Shown: positions 25,798 to 38,900 of the stretch, piece after piece | Layout: every line of letters begins with the position of its first letter | Position numbering within the stretch: the stretch's first letter is position 1 | Assembly: GCA_025267735.1 (NCBI GenBank) | Contig: CM046294.1 | Span: forward strand, 39,679,570 to 39,743,569 | DNA from: Mactra quadrangularis | Lineage: Eukaryota > Mollusca > Bivalvia > Venerida > Mactridae | DNA: 64,000 nucleotides | Direction: 5' to 3' | The notes under the pieces: model-generated | What the model was told of the DNA's origin: nothing | The model's database searches: none | What the model saw: only the letters and a program-made list of their open reading frames with translations | Program-made: the position numbers and the translations under genes

Positions 25798-26683
25798 TCA
25801 TTGTGATTGAAATAGAAAAAGCAGATGTTTTTATGATCGCCGATGTATTTTCGAAAATATACCGTAAAATTGGCAATTCGTATTTACCATGATAAATATA
25901 TTTGTCTCACCACACAAACATTAGTTACACTTATATAATTATTGTAAGATGGGTATTAACAGCAGGGAGGGGTTTATGCAGATTGATAAGGATCATTCCC
26001 AACCTTTGAACAACCTGTTTATATGAATACCAGTATTTGTGTATGGTGATATATAGTTTATTTTGATAATAAAATGTCATTATACATGATGAAGATTTAT
26101 ACATATCTTGGTGTTATTTTTGTTAGTGGATTTACTTTATTGCAAACGTAATTAGTCTGCCTATCTGTCAGAATTGTATTTGTGTTGTGCACTAACTGTA
26201 TGGTGAAGCAAATTGTAGCATTTGAAACATGGAAATGCACAACTATTACATGAACTATACATAACAAGTAACATATCTTAAGAGGAAAATGGTATTTAAA
26301 GAATTAGTTAATAAAGTATTATGATACATTTTACACATAGTATAATCGCAGAGTTGCTCGCAATAATATTATCAATTTTCCACCCTAGATAAAGAAAACG
26401 AGCATATGTTATTCTTTTTTAAAATAGTTTATGTTGTTCAACCGTATACCATAAAATTGACATAATGTTTTTTTGAAAGGTGGAAACACATGCAAAATAA
26501 TGTTGAACACAAAACGTATTTGAGTATCTTAGAACGATGGGAATAAAATTGTTTTGATGAATTAGTAAACAGTTAAAACGTACTGCTATTAATACGATAC
26601 TACACTGTACACTAAATATAACGAAGTTTATTCTAATGTAAGTAATATGCTTTAAAACTTCCAATGCAGTTAGAACATTGAGC
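25798..26683. other. Intergenic stretch between the 3' ends of loci A and C
   Basis: A and C converge here. I see no exon or RNA gene. The 26419-26664 minus-strand frame lies just past the stop of locus C; it matches nothing in the family and is probably 3' UTR or chance. Confidence 0.4.
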
Positions 26684-28538
26684 CTAAAACACTTGAATTT
26701 TCATTTCTTCATATACTGCTTGGTTATCTTCATTGGCGGTATCTACAAAAAAATATATTAAAACAGATACGAAATATTGACATTAACATTCATCAAATAT
26801 TTGCTCTAAGACAAAAAATGTGCTAACTGTAACTTAATTACGACCATGCATATTATAAATTACGTATATAATTGCTTTATTCCAACTTTGTGAACCATCT
26901 TCTTCAAAATTATACAAACTGCAATAATATTAACAGCCATATTTATATCTTTAAAGCAATTATCATTTTATTTACTTTCCTATAACCCTGACAAGAATCA
27001 AATTGATGTAAAATATGTAAAATACAACGCATTTTCAAATAAATGTATTTTACCAGATGTTAGGCGTTCTTCTGTTTGATCTAGAGTTGAGTACGGTTTG
27101 GACTCCACAGTATTCAGGTTTACCATTTCATAACTATTGACACTACAATATAAATGTTCGTATTTTTTTCAAATTATCAGACTAATAGAACAGAACAAAA
27201 CATTTATTGCAGAACACATAGATGTACGTCGCCATAGCAATAAGTTGACGGTACACCCATATAATAGACGATCATGATATTTCTATTACACAAAATATAG
27301 ATCACCGGACAACTGAACATGCAAAAGAACTTGATCATACATGTATGTACAAATAAAAGTAATCATTTCTCACTAACTATAACACGCGCAATGAATATAT
27401 ATTATCAAACAAGCATCGTTATCTTTAAATCAACAGCTGGACATGCAAAAGAAAACTTGATTATATGTTCAAATAAAAGTAAACAATTTTAAAAATTTTA
27501 ACACAACAGTAAACATATTATCAAACAATCATCGTTTCTTATTTAGCAAATTCATTATTAATATCATTCTAACCCGTGTTCATAATTGCACATTTTATGT
27601 TGGCCAAGGCATATTCCGATTTTAGGATAGCTTTATGTATGATTTAAACAATATTTTATAAACAATTGACATTTGTACATATAATATAATTGGTTTACCT
27701 GGCAACATTGTGTGTTATCGAATCTTCTGTTATCGAGTTGTCTGTATTAGTAACGCTACAAGAAACATAAAAAACATAAGACGTTTATATTGAATATTTC
27801 TTAAGCTTAGCCAAGTTTTATCGCAAGCAAGCGTAATGTTATCTTTGTTCGGTATTCTCTTGTATAATATTAAGGCATTTACGCATTTCATCCGCAGCGG
27901 AAACTGGATATAAATCAGATTTAATCAAATAGATTAAAGAAAATATCATGGAAAGAAAATACCTTCCGATTTCGTCATATGCGGTAGCATCATTGTTTGC
28001 ATTTGTTATATCTTCAAGCCTATTAAAAAAGTAAGATGGCAATTAGTGACAAATATATAAAAAAAAACGTTACAAACATGTATATCTGAACTATAAGAGT
28101 GATACATTTTCAAAACACATTTTTACAAATAATTAAGTAACAACTGGACGTAAAAGATTCGTATAATTGTAATGTATTTAAGTAAGAACACGTCATTGCA
28201 TTGCAGTAACTGCATATAAATATGTTCCTAATTATTCAATTGAGGAAAGTACAAACCATGTCCCAAAGTAATAATTACAATTAAACTCTATTTTTTTTGC
28301 AAAATGGATGAAAGATTATGGTGCAGCTATGTTTAAGTTGTGTTCTCACTAATCAGAATTCTTATTATTTGTGTGAATTCAATGTAACTGTTAAATATAC
28401 TTTTTTGTTGATAATAATTAATTTGTTGTTCGACAATCTACTTTGAACATGCGAGTATATATACAAAAGATAAAAGATATTAATTACCTTCCGGTATTGT
28501 AGTAAGCTTGCTCCTCGGGAGAACTGTTGGTTTTGTCA
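26684..28538 (-). CDS. Locus C tail exons: small tyrosine modules
   Basis: Exons 28488-28538 (51 nt), 27963-28019 (57 nt) and 27699-27755 (57 nt) all begin and end in phase 2. 27054-27142 (89 nt) runs phase 2 to 1, and 26684-26742 holds the stop. Encoded motifs: EEQAYYNTG, DATAYDEIG, NSYEMVNL, KPYSTL and AVYEEM. YEMV and YSTL are nine residues apart, a loose ITAM-like spacing. The uniform small phase 2 exons suggest spread by exon duplication; a fourth such exon lies at 63696-63752 near locus D. Confidence 0.75.
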
Positions 28539-31500
28539 CTTAAATAGAGAAAAATATACTAGCAATAGTTCTTAACTTCTGACAAACTTAAGTCTAATAT
28601 TGTTAAATGAAAATGCAAATTAGATATACCACTTATAGATATCAGTAAGAGTTTATGCAATAGTTTATCATAATGTTACATTTTTTTCTATGCAATGATA
28701 ACAATTTATTTAAGTAACCATGAGATTTTCAATCATTGAAAGTCGCAATACATCAAAAACAAAGTTTCCACAAAGGTTTGCTAACGTGAAACATTCTCAA
28801 GCAATATCAACGGCAAAATGACCATCGTCTGCAAGTTAGCTTACTGTATAGGTTAAAAAAGACAATACTTTTAACAACACTTCATTCCTGCTACTAAAAG
28901 AAATCAACATATAAACGCTAGTCTAACTGACCTTTTTTCATTTGACACTGTTTTACCACATACTGAAATACATAATTATTCATATTAATCAACTCTCAGA
29001 AGATAAAATATTAGATCCAAATTTCCAAAACGGCTTATCCATATCTTTTAAAGCGATACTGGTGTAATTTATTATAATACAACTGTTGGATCTACTGGGG
29101 CCAATGTCTTTGAATATGGAAACATTTGGCAAATATTGCAATCGATTGTTTTTCAGATTATAAATAACAACCTTCAATTTTGTCGCATTGATAAACACCA
29201 CATTCTGAACAAAGAAACGTGTTTAAATTTTGTTTAAATATTGGAGTTTGAGATTAGCTGTAGTCGGATAACATACATTGTCGTTCGCAGGTCACATAAC
29301 CGTACACACCTAAACGAGTCTGGAAATTCAAGAAAATCTTACAATTGGCACAGACGCATTTTGTTGAATTGTATTCGGAGTATAATTAAGTAGACTTATT
29401 TCACTTAGATGAAATCATTCGATACAAGTCACCATTTGATAGTACACGTTAATGTTTGAAAATAGTCGTGTAAAGGATTGTACTCGTCGAAATCACACAA
29501 CATATGTTAATCTCGTATAAACCAAGGCTATACTTACAGTGAAAAGTAAAACCTATCTTAAATAATATGTAAAGCTCTATTTACCTTTGCAAAATGTATA
29601 TCTTCTAATAATCACAATGATTATTACAACAAGTATCACGCAACCAGTGACCCCACCAACAATACTTCCAACCAATGGTCCAAGATTAGTATGTATATTG
29701 CTTATACCTTTCGTTAAAGCAATTAAAACTGGTGATTCAGATGAGTTGCCAATTATATTTGAAGCAAAGATGACAATGTCATATTGTGTGTCCTCTGCTA
29801 AAGCAGTCAATGAAATGTCCATGGTTTTTTCTTCATTATCATCTACTGTGAAATAAGCCCAAGTTGTAGCTGAACTCTTTTTATACTTAATGTAAAATGT
29901 TTGCTTTGACCCACCATTAAATCCTTGTCTCCATTCAATATGTATTGATGATGTTGTAGTATGGCTTTGGATTTGTTTTAACTCCGTAGGGGTATCCGGA
30001 ACACCTGTAAAGTGCATACACTTCTGATTTGTATTGATTATAGTTATTTCGCTGTATTAATCATTTTAAACTTATTTGTATTTTTTTGATAATCGCAATG
30101 ATGCGTATAACAATTATAATAAAACCAGTATTACCACCTATAACTCCATCGATCAAAGGCACAGGCGTCGATATCAGTTTCTAAAATCCGGAAGCTAAAA
30201 TAGTGTATTGTTTTTTGTAATCGATTAGTGTATATATCAAAAATGTAAATCAGTTCGCGTGTACCTATCTGAATGAAATAATTAAAACGCGATGGATTAC
30301 ACGTTCTAAAGTTGTTGTTTTTCATATCTAAGCTCTTTTTTAAATGTCAGAGGATTACAGTGTACGTCTACATATTTATCTGATTTTACTTGTAAAGTAC
30401 ATACCACTAATAAGTTACCAGTGACCAATGTGGCTACCCACTGATGAGTAATAACATTTACTTTGTGTAATACATCAATTCTTTAAGTATCAATAATACT
30501 TGCAGTACATCTTATATTAAACACTTTAGTTAAGGAAAACACAAACAAGTTTTTGTGTTGGTAGGCCTACATTTTAATGAAAATTGGTTTACATGTGCAT
30601 CCTGATCATTACAGCATGGTTAAGTTAGACATTCGTGCGTTCATAATAAATGTTAGAAGTTAGAATTAAAGCGTGTCTTACCATAAGGATATAGAACATA
30701 AATCTGTTCGAATTGTCCTAACTTATTTTCTGCGATAACTTTATAGCTAGTAAAATCGTTCGTGCCAACATTAACTATGATAAGAGTAGATTGCAAATCT
30801 TTGGATTGTATGACATAATTGTCTTCATTCTCTAATATAATCCAGTTATCCTCAATACGCCGAAACCAAGTGAATGTTGGAAGGGGATATGCGAATGCTT
30901 TAAATGTGATATGCGTTCTTTCGTTGTTTGTACTTTTGATAAACATTTCTTCTTCACGTTCAGCTCTCGGATAACCTGTATAATATCAATTAGAATAAGA
31001 AAAAAAACATATTATGAAGAACAAAGTCACTAAGTTGAAACTTGTGTTTACAATGAGATTGATTGAACTGTATCAATTGTGTGTCAATGTCGAATAATAA
31101 CAGATGTTTATAAAGCTATTAATGGTTTTCTTTCTCATCCTTAGACACTTACTTACATAATTTTAAATAAAGGTTAACTACGAAATTTTACTGCAGTTTA
31201 CATCGTTTTTCCTGAAAACGTTATCCTTTTAATTATCAAGAATCATATGATTTGAATGTACAAGTGTATGAATATCATAATTGCAACTTTATAATTCTTA
31301 AAAGGGCATTTCTTATATTATACATTGAAAACAATACTTACAATTGACAAACAATTCTAGAATGTGATGTAATTCATTATGATCATTTCTTGCTGAACAA
31401 TAGAAAGTACCTGCATCTAGACAACTTGCTTTAGCAATATCATATACTACACTGTTTGATGTTGCAGCCACCAAAATATCACTTTCGTGACGCAATGTCA

Positions 31501-32247
31501 TCACAGCTGTTGGATTACTATCAGCATTGCAAATCAATCTGATTGGGTCACTTTCATTTATGGTCACAACTTGACTCGTAAATCCATCGATTGTAAAGTC
31601 AGTAATAACTGTTTCGTCTGATGAAAAATAAATAGCTTTAGACGATGGTGTAAACAAAATGTAGCCCTAATGTCGAAATGGAAACACTTAAGAGAAAGTC
31701 AAAGAACTATTTAGTCATTAATGATTTTATTATTCAATTGAAGTTTACAAAGCTAGCATGAACTTCACTAAATATATGTATAAAGTAAAGAGAGCACATG
31801 GTTATACATATTTAAATTAAATTAATGGCTATGAAATATACAATTAAGTACTTTTAAAATGTTCATATGATAATATTACTCATTGAAAGTAAGCTTTATA
31901 AAATAACCAAAATATATTATAATTATTTTAAATTTTCAAACATATTTTATCTATTGCATACTAACATTGTACATCAAGATGAAAACTTTGACTATGTTGA
32001 CCAATGTAAGATTTATTATCTCCACTTTGTATCATGGTATTAGATGCTGTACAAGTATATATCCCAGTATCATTCTTCTTCAAAGATCCAATGTTTAATA
32101 TTGCAGAACTCCATTCTCCATTATCAATGTCTCTTGTCCATTTAATCGACGTAATCTCAGGCATTCCTAATGTATAGTTGCATATCATATTAAACTGTTC
32201 ATCTTTAAATTTAGAAATGTTATTCATGGGCTGTATTACTGGTGGAT
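26684..32247 (-). CDS. Locus C: 5'-incomplete Ig/FN3 receptor with a distinct tyrosine tail
   Basis: Exons in reading order: 32247-31966 (Ig, like A exon 7), 31617-31342 (Ig, like exon 8), 30975-30682 (Cys-less Ig, like exon 9), 30004-29585 (FN3 plus transmembrane, fused), 28962-28932 (31 nt, like A exon 12), 28538-28488, 28019-27963, 27755-27699, 27142-27054, 26742-26684 with TAG. Splice phases chain without a break; the first exon needs one base from an upstream exon. No signal exon or N-terminal Ig exon was found between 32250 and 35750, so it is either a 5'-truncated duplicate or an alternative 3' half used by locus B, which lies upstream on the same strand. The tail has TAYDEI (ITSM form), YEMV, YSTL and YEEM (PI3K-binding YxxM form), not the ITIM/ITSM end of A and B. 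Confidence 0.75.
28932..28962 (-). CDS. Locus C 31-nt microexon after the transmembrane exon
   Basis: ATTTCAG acceptor, 31 nt (phase 1 to 2), then GTCAGT donor. It encodes VCGKTVSNEK. Length and phase equal those of A exon 12 (21599-21629), which supports this otherwise tiny exon and makes the downstream phase 2 exons fit. Confidence 0.7.
29585..30004 (-). CDS. Locus C fused FN3-transmembrane exon
   Basis: A single 420-nt open exon encodes the FN3 domain (PDTPTELKQ, IHIEWRQG, ASNIIGNSSES) and runs straight into NIHTNLGPLVGSIVGG and an Ile/Val helix ending IIRRYTFC. In A and B these are two exons with introns of about 1.4 kb and 0.6 kb. At the old border the sequence AAAGGTATAAG still resembles a donor but is read through in frame. 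Confidence 0.85.
30682..32247 (-). CDS. Locus C Ig exons (counterparts of A exons 7, 8 and 9)
   Basis: 31966-32247 (282 nt) encodes PPVIQPM..NMICNY..IKWTRD..YTCTAS with a GTTAGT donor. 31342-31617 (276 nt) encodes RLICNADSNP..FYCSAR. 30682-30975 (294 nt) encodes a Cys-less domain with YPLPTFTWF. All are phase 1-1. Lengths match the A/B exons within nine bases. This set includes an exon 7 type domain that locus B lacks. Confidence 0.8.
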
Positions 32248-32809
32248 CTGCAATACAATTAATTTTTTATCAATATTAAACCACTTTAATCTGAATATAC
32301 ATGTTAAAAAGGTGAAACAATTGATATATATTAAAATTTGCGAGTATTTCCACATGCTTATTATCTAAAAACACAATCCAAATAAAAATAATAATTAATC
32401 TATTCAATTAAAAGTAATATAACATGGATTATTTCATAACGAACAATCCGAGCTCATGGAACTTTCTGTAAATTAATGTTATGCACAACTTAAACTTATG
32501 TAAATGTTGTTTTTACATGTAAATGTGACCAGATTAAATATTATAATGAATGGCATGTTTACACGAGTAAGTTACTTAACCTATCCAACATAACGTATAT
32601 CGTGTAGTGTATGTAATCCCTTTAACAATTGATCACAACCAGAGTCAATGAACTGTTGCAGGAAATATAAGTATGTAATTTGTAAATGAAACACTGAATA
32701 AAGATACGTTGAATGAATAATTATATTTACTAAACAAACACAGTATGCCTCTTTGAATTGTAAGATTTAGATCTAGTTTCGTGAATCAAATTGCTAATAC
32801 ATAAATTGA

Positions 32810-33404
32810 TATCACTTAAAAGAAAAAAATAAGATCATAGAAAGACAAAACAAGAAACTTGAACAACTACGCAAAGAAAGAGACAAAACAGTAACCAAAG
32901 ATTCTGTATCAAAAACTACCAGAAATCTCTTCAAGAAAACGGTTACCAGTAAAGCGACCAGTGGTGATACAAGAAAACCCCACCACACTGGTCAAAACAG
33001 AAAAAGCCAACAGAAACCAAAGATACCGCCGTCTGTCAATGTGACACAGCCTGAAATGCAACCCGTCAAACAGTTTACGAAAAACAGAAATGTCGGCGGT
33101 GAAACTCAACAAAGTCAACATAACCAAAGAACTTCAAGACCCTGGGCACCAACAAAATGATCGAAACCTATTCGGAGGCCACCAAACAGGGATTAATAAA
33201 CCAAGAACAACTACAGAAGTCAATCAAAACTCTAATTACATGCCTTCAAGACCTTCAAAAAACAGACGGTTTGTTCGGCTACATAACCGGAGAAAATGGA
33301 AACAAATTAAACGACAACAGCAACAGATTAAACATGGAACAGAGACAGTGCTAACATGCAAATCAACAAAGCAGTATAAAACAACTAAACCAAATTATTA
33401 TTGA
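32810..33404 (+). other. Unrecognised compact ORF pair, non-Ig insertion
   Basis: An open frame runs from about 32810 to TGA at 33158-33160 without an initial ATG (5'-truncated). It encodes a Lys/Glu/Gln-rich, probably coiled-coil start (IIERQNKKLEQLRKERDK), then a basic Pro/Gln/Thr-rich stretch. A second ORF (33157-33354, 65 residues, MIETYSEATK...) begins in the same ATGA. The stretch is visibly richer in G and C than its flanks, has no introns and has an AATAAATAAA run near 33440. It looks like a fragment of a mobile element or an endogenised compact genome, but I recognise no family. The 33090-33404 frame in the third phase may be a shadow. Confidence 0.4.
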
Positions 33405-35757
33405 CAAACACTATGCTCTCAATGGGCCATCTATTTACCAATAAATAAAGCATGTTTTACATTGATACTGCGATAGTTTTTTTATAGTTTACATCGGTTT
33501 TATACATAAAAAGCAACATCCCAATATCTTTGAAACTAAATGGCAATACTCATGTTTTTATACTTTTCACTGCTGCTTATTCTAAAACGTAGATTAAAAT
33601 TTGATATTTACAAAAATTCAACTTCTTGACAATATTGTGATGTTTGTCTTTTGAATTTATGAATACATTATTCAACTGCATGATGTACTTCAGAAGCCAA
33701 AATATGTTAAATTTAAACACGTCCTGATGCATTGTTGAGGTTGAAATCGATTTTAGTTGTTTACATAAAGGTTTTTAAACACTTAATACTTGTCTTTATG
33801 TAGATTGTTCACTAATTCAGAAATAGTTTATTGAGCATACAATCTCATGTTTTCTTTATAAGTAAACTCAAAACCCCAAACAATATATATTCGATTTATT
33901 GTATAGACAGGTCAGTTCACATTTATTTAAGCATCAATGTTCAAAATTTAACAAATTATTTTACTGCGCATAATGTGAAATGTTCTAGCGTTGATTTTTT
34001 AGTCGCTGTCTCAACTTGGGTAGTTGCTTTGTAAAGAACAATATAGACATTATCGAAAATGATCCTGAAAATCAGATCAATGCAAATAAAAATGATATTT
34101 TTTCATTCATTTTGTGCTATGTTAATAAATGATTAGCAGTGGGTATATAATGTTTCAATTGCAGGTGCTCTTCTTATATGTTTTATTATTATTTCTACAT
34201 GGTAATACAATACAAACTCTTAAAAAAATACAAGTTTAATGTTAATATATTGACACAAATAGGCAGAAATGTGCAGTATTCAACAAATGTTTACTAAACA
34301 CTTCAAGTGATAAAACATAGATATACAGGCCAAATCCTTTAGCCCTGAACAAACAAAATGTGCTATGGTACAATTTACGATAATGGTGATACACGTATTT
34401 AAAACTGCTACTACTGCGTACATATTATAACGATAATTCATTTTAACATTTTTATTGTAGTCAAGTAATCTTGTACTTTGTTGTTTTGTTTGATAACAGT
34501 GAGTAGATCTGTTTTTGTCATAGATATAATTTATGTACATATGTAAGTAAACATATTTCAAAAACTATCTATCAGTACACGAGTGTAGTACAATCACTAA
34601 ATGAGTGAAATGCAATCAGCTTTAGCTTGCACAAATATTAATTTAAAGTAATTTAAGCGTTGATCAGTTATGTCGTAATAATTCAACGAGACAAGTCAGT
34701 GAAAACGAATTTACTCATGCATTCAAACTTTTCCAGAACTCAATATAGTATGAACTAATAATCTACCAATGCTATTCAATTTGCAACTGAAATGTTGCTA
34801 CAAAATATTTGTTGGTTACTTAAATCATTATTGTAATACTATCCTGAAAATTAGTATATTAAAATACAAATTAAGAGTAGAGCAATTATACTTATTCGCT
34901 TCCTTTTTATAACAGACGCTTAACCTCAGATAGGCAGTTATTCTTATATAAGTAGTGTTTGTGTTTCCTTCATAAAACAGATGAATTTGTGGTAAATATA
35001 AGCCTGAAATATAAATACATAACTCATTATCACCAATACTTGACAATAATTATACTGTTAGTTAAAATATTTACATATGTTAATATATGATTTTATAAAA
35101 CTTATTGGAATAAAATCATATTCAATGTAACATTATTTACAAACAAATATATCAAATAACAAGTTCTTTAAGCACATAAACAGAAACGTTAATATGTGAA
35201 ATATCATGCATCCAGAGAACAAAGTCAATTAAAAATTATCAAACACAGACTAATGTTCAAAGTTAATATTTAAAAGAACGGAAATCGTTGATACTTCTAC
35301 CTCATTACATTATTATGCAACATATACATGCTAGCTATATCCCCAATGTTTATCAGTTCCTCGGAATCAGTAATTGTCACTAGTGATAGTATACAATATA
35401 TCCAAAACAGTACCATTTACATACGTATAAAACTGTGAATGATTCACTAGTATCAATAACTTACATTAGTACAGAGTTAATAATATAGTTTAAACCAGTA
35501 TATCACTTTCCCTGCACGCACATAAACTTTAGAAACATAAACGTAAAGATTATTGTACAGATGTTATAATCAATAAAAAATCAAATGTTGCATATTTGCT
35601 TATATCATGTCCCCAGGCATTGATTACATATTATTTTTCATAAAATGGTTTCTTCAATGAAAATAGACTTTTTTCTAAACAAATGATCCTTATGAGTATA
35701 TTTCTATAAAATAACCTGAATGATTACTTTCTGTTCAAACTCAACATACAGACAAGT
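33405..35757. other. No gene seen; downstream of locus B, upstream of locus C
   Basis: I searched the minus strand for missing locus C exons (signal exon of 40 nt, 360/357-nt Ig exons) and found none. Short frames at 33831-34034, 34280-34561 and 34828-35046 carry no Ig or other recognisable pattern. Part of this will be 3' UTR of locus B; no convincing minus-strand AATAAA lies close after its stop. Confidence 0.4.
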
Positions 35758-35928
35758 CTATTTATTGTCATCATCATCACTATCTGGAAGTGGTTCAGCT
35801 TTCTTTGTAAAATCTACAAGATCATACGGTGTAGGCTCATAAACTTGCATCTCCTTCTTCCCAATAGGTTGGCTACCATTAAATACTAGATCAGCATAGT
35901 TCAAACCGTCTTGGTTAATTTTCGACAT
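35758..35928 (-). CDS. Locus B last exon with ITIM and ITSM
   Basis: TTTGCAG acceptor then 171 nt, the same length as A exon 17. It encodes KINQDGLNYADLVF, then EPTPYDLVDFTKKAEP, then an acidic end DSDDDDNK. The blocks around both tyrosines are conserved with A (DGL-x-YADL, PTPY-x-x-VDFTKKA) while the linker between them differs, which points to selection on the motifs. Confidence 0.85.
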   Translation of the reverse strand: MSKINQDGLNYADLVFNGSQPIGKKEMQVYEPTPYDLVDFTKKAEPLPDSDDDDNK

Positions 35929-38900
35929 CTGCAAAGCAAAATTGCCTTCAAATGTAAATCGTTTATAAAAATCTGGCATACTAAAATTTTAAATAAAAGT
36001 CTGAAATGTATTAGAACTGGTTGCTTTCTTAAGCAAAATATGCTGGAATTATGTTTGTTCACATTTAATAAATAGTATTTTCAATGTCATCGAATACTTC
36101 GACTAAGCGTACAGGGCTCGAAATTACCAAAAAATGGAGTTAATTTTATTTCAACTAGCAAACTGAAAAAAAAACACTCACATTCCCCCCGCAAATTTCA
36201 AATATCATACATTATAGCTATTCATCTATGCAATATAAAAACAAATACAGTGCTATATTAAACTTTCGATAGAACTTGGGCGTTATTGTTGGATAGGCGA
36301 AATCTATCGAACATGTTTTTACTTTAAACCTTGCTGTCGATCTATCTGACAGTTTCAATGTTGATTTGAGACTGGATCATTTAGTTTGGACATATCTAGT
36401 TTTGCGGCAATTATAACATGCAATTATCAAAATTCACTCGCATTTTGTGAGTATGCGAGCTTACATTCGAGTCCTGATAAAATCGTAGTGTGTTTTACTA
36501 TGAGAAATATAAGTATTTTAATAATCTTAATACTTTACCTTTGATTCGTTAGTCGCTGCCTTTCCTTGGGGAAGTTTCTTCATATCGTTCTTCTTTTTCT
36601 TATTAGTATCGACGTCAACAATATCATATCCATTAACTGTATCATCTTAAACAAGAACATAAATCGTAAAAACTCTAGTATGCGTTAATGGGTTTATTTG
36701 TACATATTCCGAGTTAAAACAATTGATTCAACTCTAAAGCTACAAAAGATTGCCAAGTTATCTGCATATGCTTGAATTTAGATGAATTATATGAGCATTA
36801 ATTAGGTCAAATTTTGTGTTGGTTTATGCGACATGACAATACCATTGTATTGTTTATATCACGGTGGTCAGTCAATGTACTTACCGTTTCTGTTACGGTT
36901 GAATCTCATGATTGCGAACTATTTTATAGACGTCAACGAATGTCAACTGCGCTTCATGATTCAGAATAAATAGTAGGAGGAAGAATGACCCTTCAAAGTA
37001 TTCAGTGACCAAACTCCAAGACAGTTTGTCCTACCCAAGAATCGTACTTAGTATACTACTGTACAATCATACAAACATTAAAAAACAATTAAATTACCTT
37101 TTTTCTTTGTCTTCTGAACTTGAGCATACAAGTCATTACTACCATTCATGTCAGGTGTAATTAGTTCAGCTTTAACATCAGAAGGTGTTGACGCTGGACG
37201 TGCAACGGGACTTGATGATATATACATTGGATTGCCCACTAAACCTGTGAATAACATTCATATGCTTTATCAATAACATTAATAAAAAACTTGTTTACAT
37301 TATTTAGAAGAACAATTATATCGCTTTAAACTTTCTTTAGATTTAAATTCTGATGAAACTGATAAAAGGCCACGAAAATATAAAACGGACAAACATTTGA
37401 CGTTCTATTCTATATATGACATTTTTAACGCCAATAAGTAAAGAATGTTAAATCTTCAATATCAAAGATACATTTCACATAGTTTTTAATAAAGTATCAG
37501 CTGGATTATAACTCGACTTATGAAATGCATATCACATGAATTATCCATAAAACCTATTTCAGAATTTATCAACCATTAATCGCAAAACGTTATACTCCCC
37601 GGTTCCTTTTAGTCGGTAATAAACTTTTTGTCGAGATTACATCTTAAAACAGGCTTACGCCATCCTACACAAAGACGTTGTAAACACCTTCATACTTAGA
37701 CGCAAAGCTCATCCCACAAATTGGAGTTTTTACTACGCACAGAATAAAGTTCGGCGTATGAAAACAAAATGGTTGGACATTGTCGTTTTTGTAACAGTGA
37801 TTATTCAATTTTAAAACAAATGATACATTAAAACTGCGGGAATATCAATTCGTATATATAAAGCACGATTAAACCGCAATGAGTAGCGACCCATAGACAC
37901 ACTGTGTTTTTGTATTCTACTTTCGTTTTTAAATGTCTGTGTTAAGAATTACAGACGTAAAAATGTTTGTATCAGGGAAAAAAGACCACTTTAAAAGTTT
38001 TCTTTCACGTGCATACCTTTTTGAATATCAATATTAAATTAAAATGGAATAAGAATGTGAACATTGCCACATGTTTTCAGTTAAATGACAATTTTACTCA
38101 TGCTGGTTAGCGTTTCTGTATAAAGATCAGTAAGTCAGTTTGTGTACGAAATGATACGAACGATGTTTTGCACATATAATCGTAAATGTCTATATTAAGT
38201 CCGTCCACTTACCGTCAGGATATTTATATCTTCTGATAATCACAATGATAACAATAACAATAATAATACAAACAATAACACCGCCAGCAATACCACCAAT
38301 CAGAGGTCCAAGATTAGTAGAAGTAGCTAGAAATTAACACAAAGTATTAAGGTTTGTTCATCAAACACAAATGCCATAAACTTTATTATCAATGAATCAA
38401 TAACATCACACTTAATGACGCCAACGACTTTTGCAGCAACAAGTAAGTCAATCAGACTTGGTGGTCGTAAACTTGACACGTTTAATTTATATTTCAAAAT
38501 GTATTCGTAGTTAAGGCATCATAAATTTTGACACATAATATATCAACAAAGTGTCTGTGTCTTTTGAAGCAATAGTTTCTACAGAAGTTCGGAAAACATC
38601 GATTTACTAGCGCAAAGGGAGACGTTTTATCTTCTCGCTCTTTAAAAAACATAATTAGAAACGATGTCCATTGTACATAAAGAAACACAAACATCCGTCT
38701 TAATATGAGAACAAAAATGGGTTATCTGTCCATGATAAATGAAAATTCCTGTCAAACTGTTATTGAAAAATGAATGTTTTTTAGTAATTGCCAGCACTAT
38801 CTTAAACTCGAGTTAGGTAACGATTTAATACGTTTAGTTGCTTTTCGCAGAATTGATTAACTTTTAATACAGCACATTGTTAAGAATATGCAATATTATC

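Noticed and set aside
36890..36940. Possible extra tail exon of locus B with GTAAGT donor
   Set aside because: No acceptor gives the required phase 1 entry without an immediate stop.
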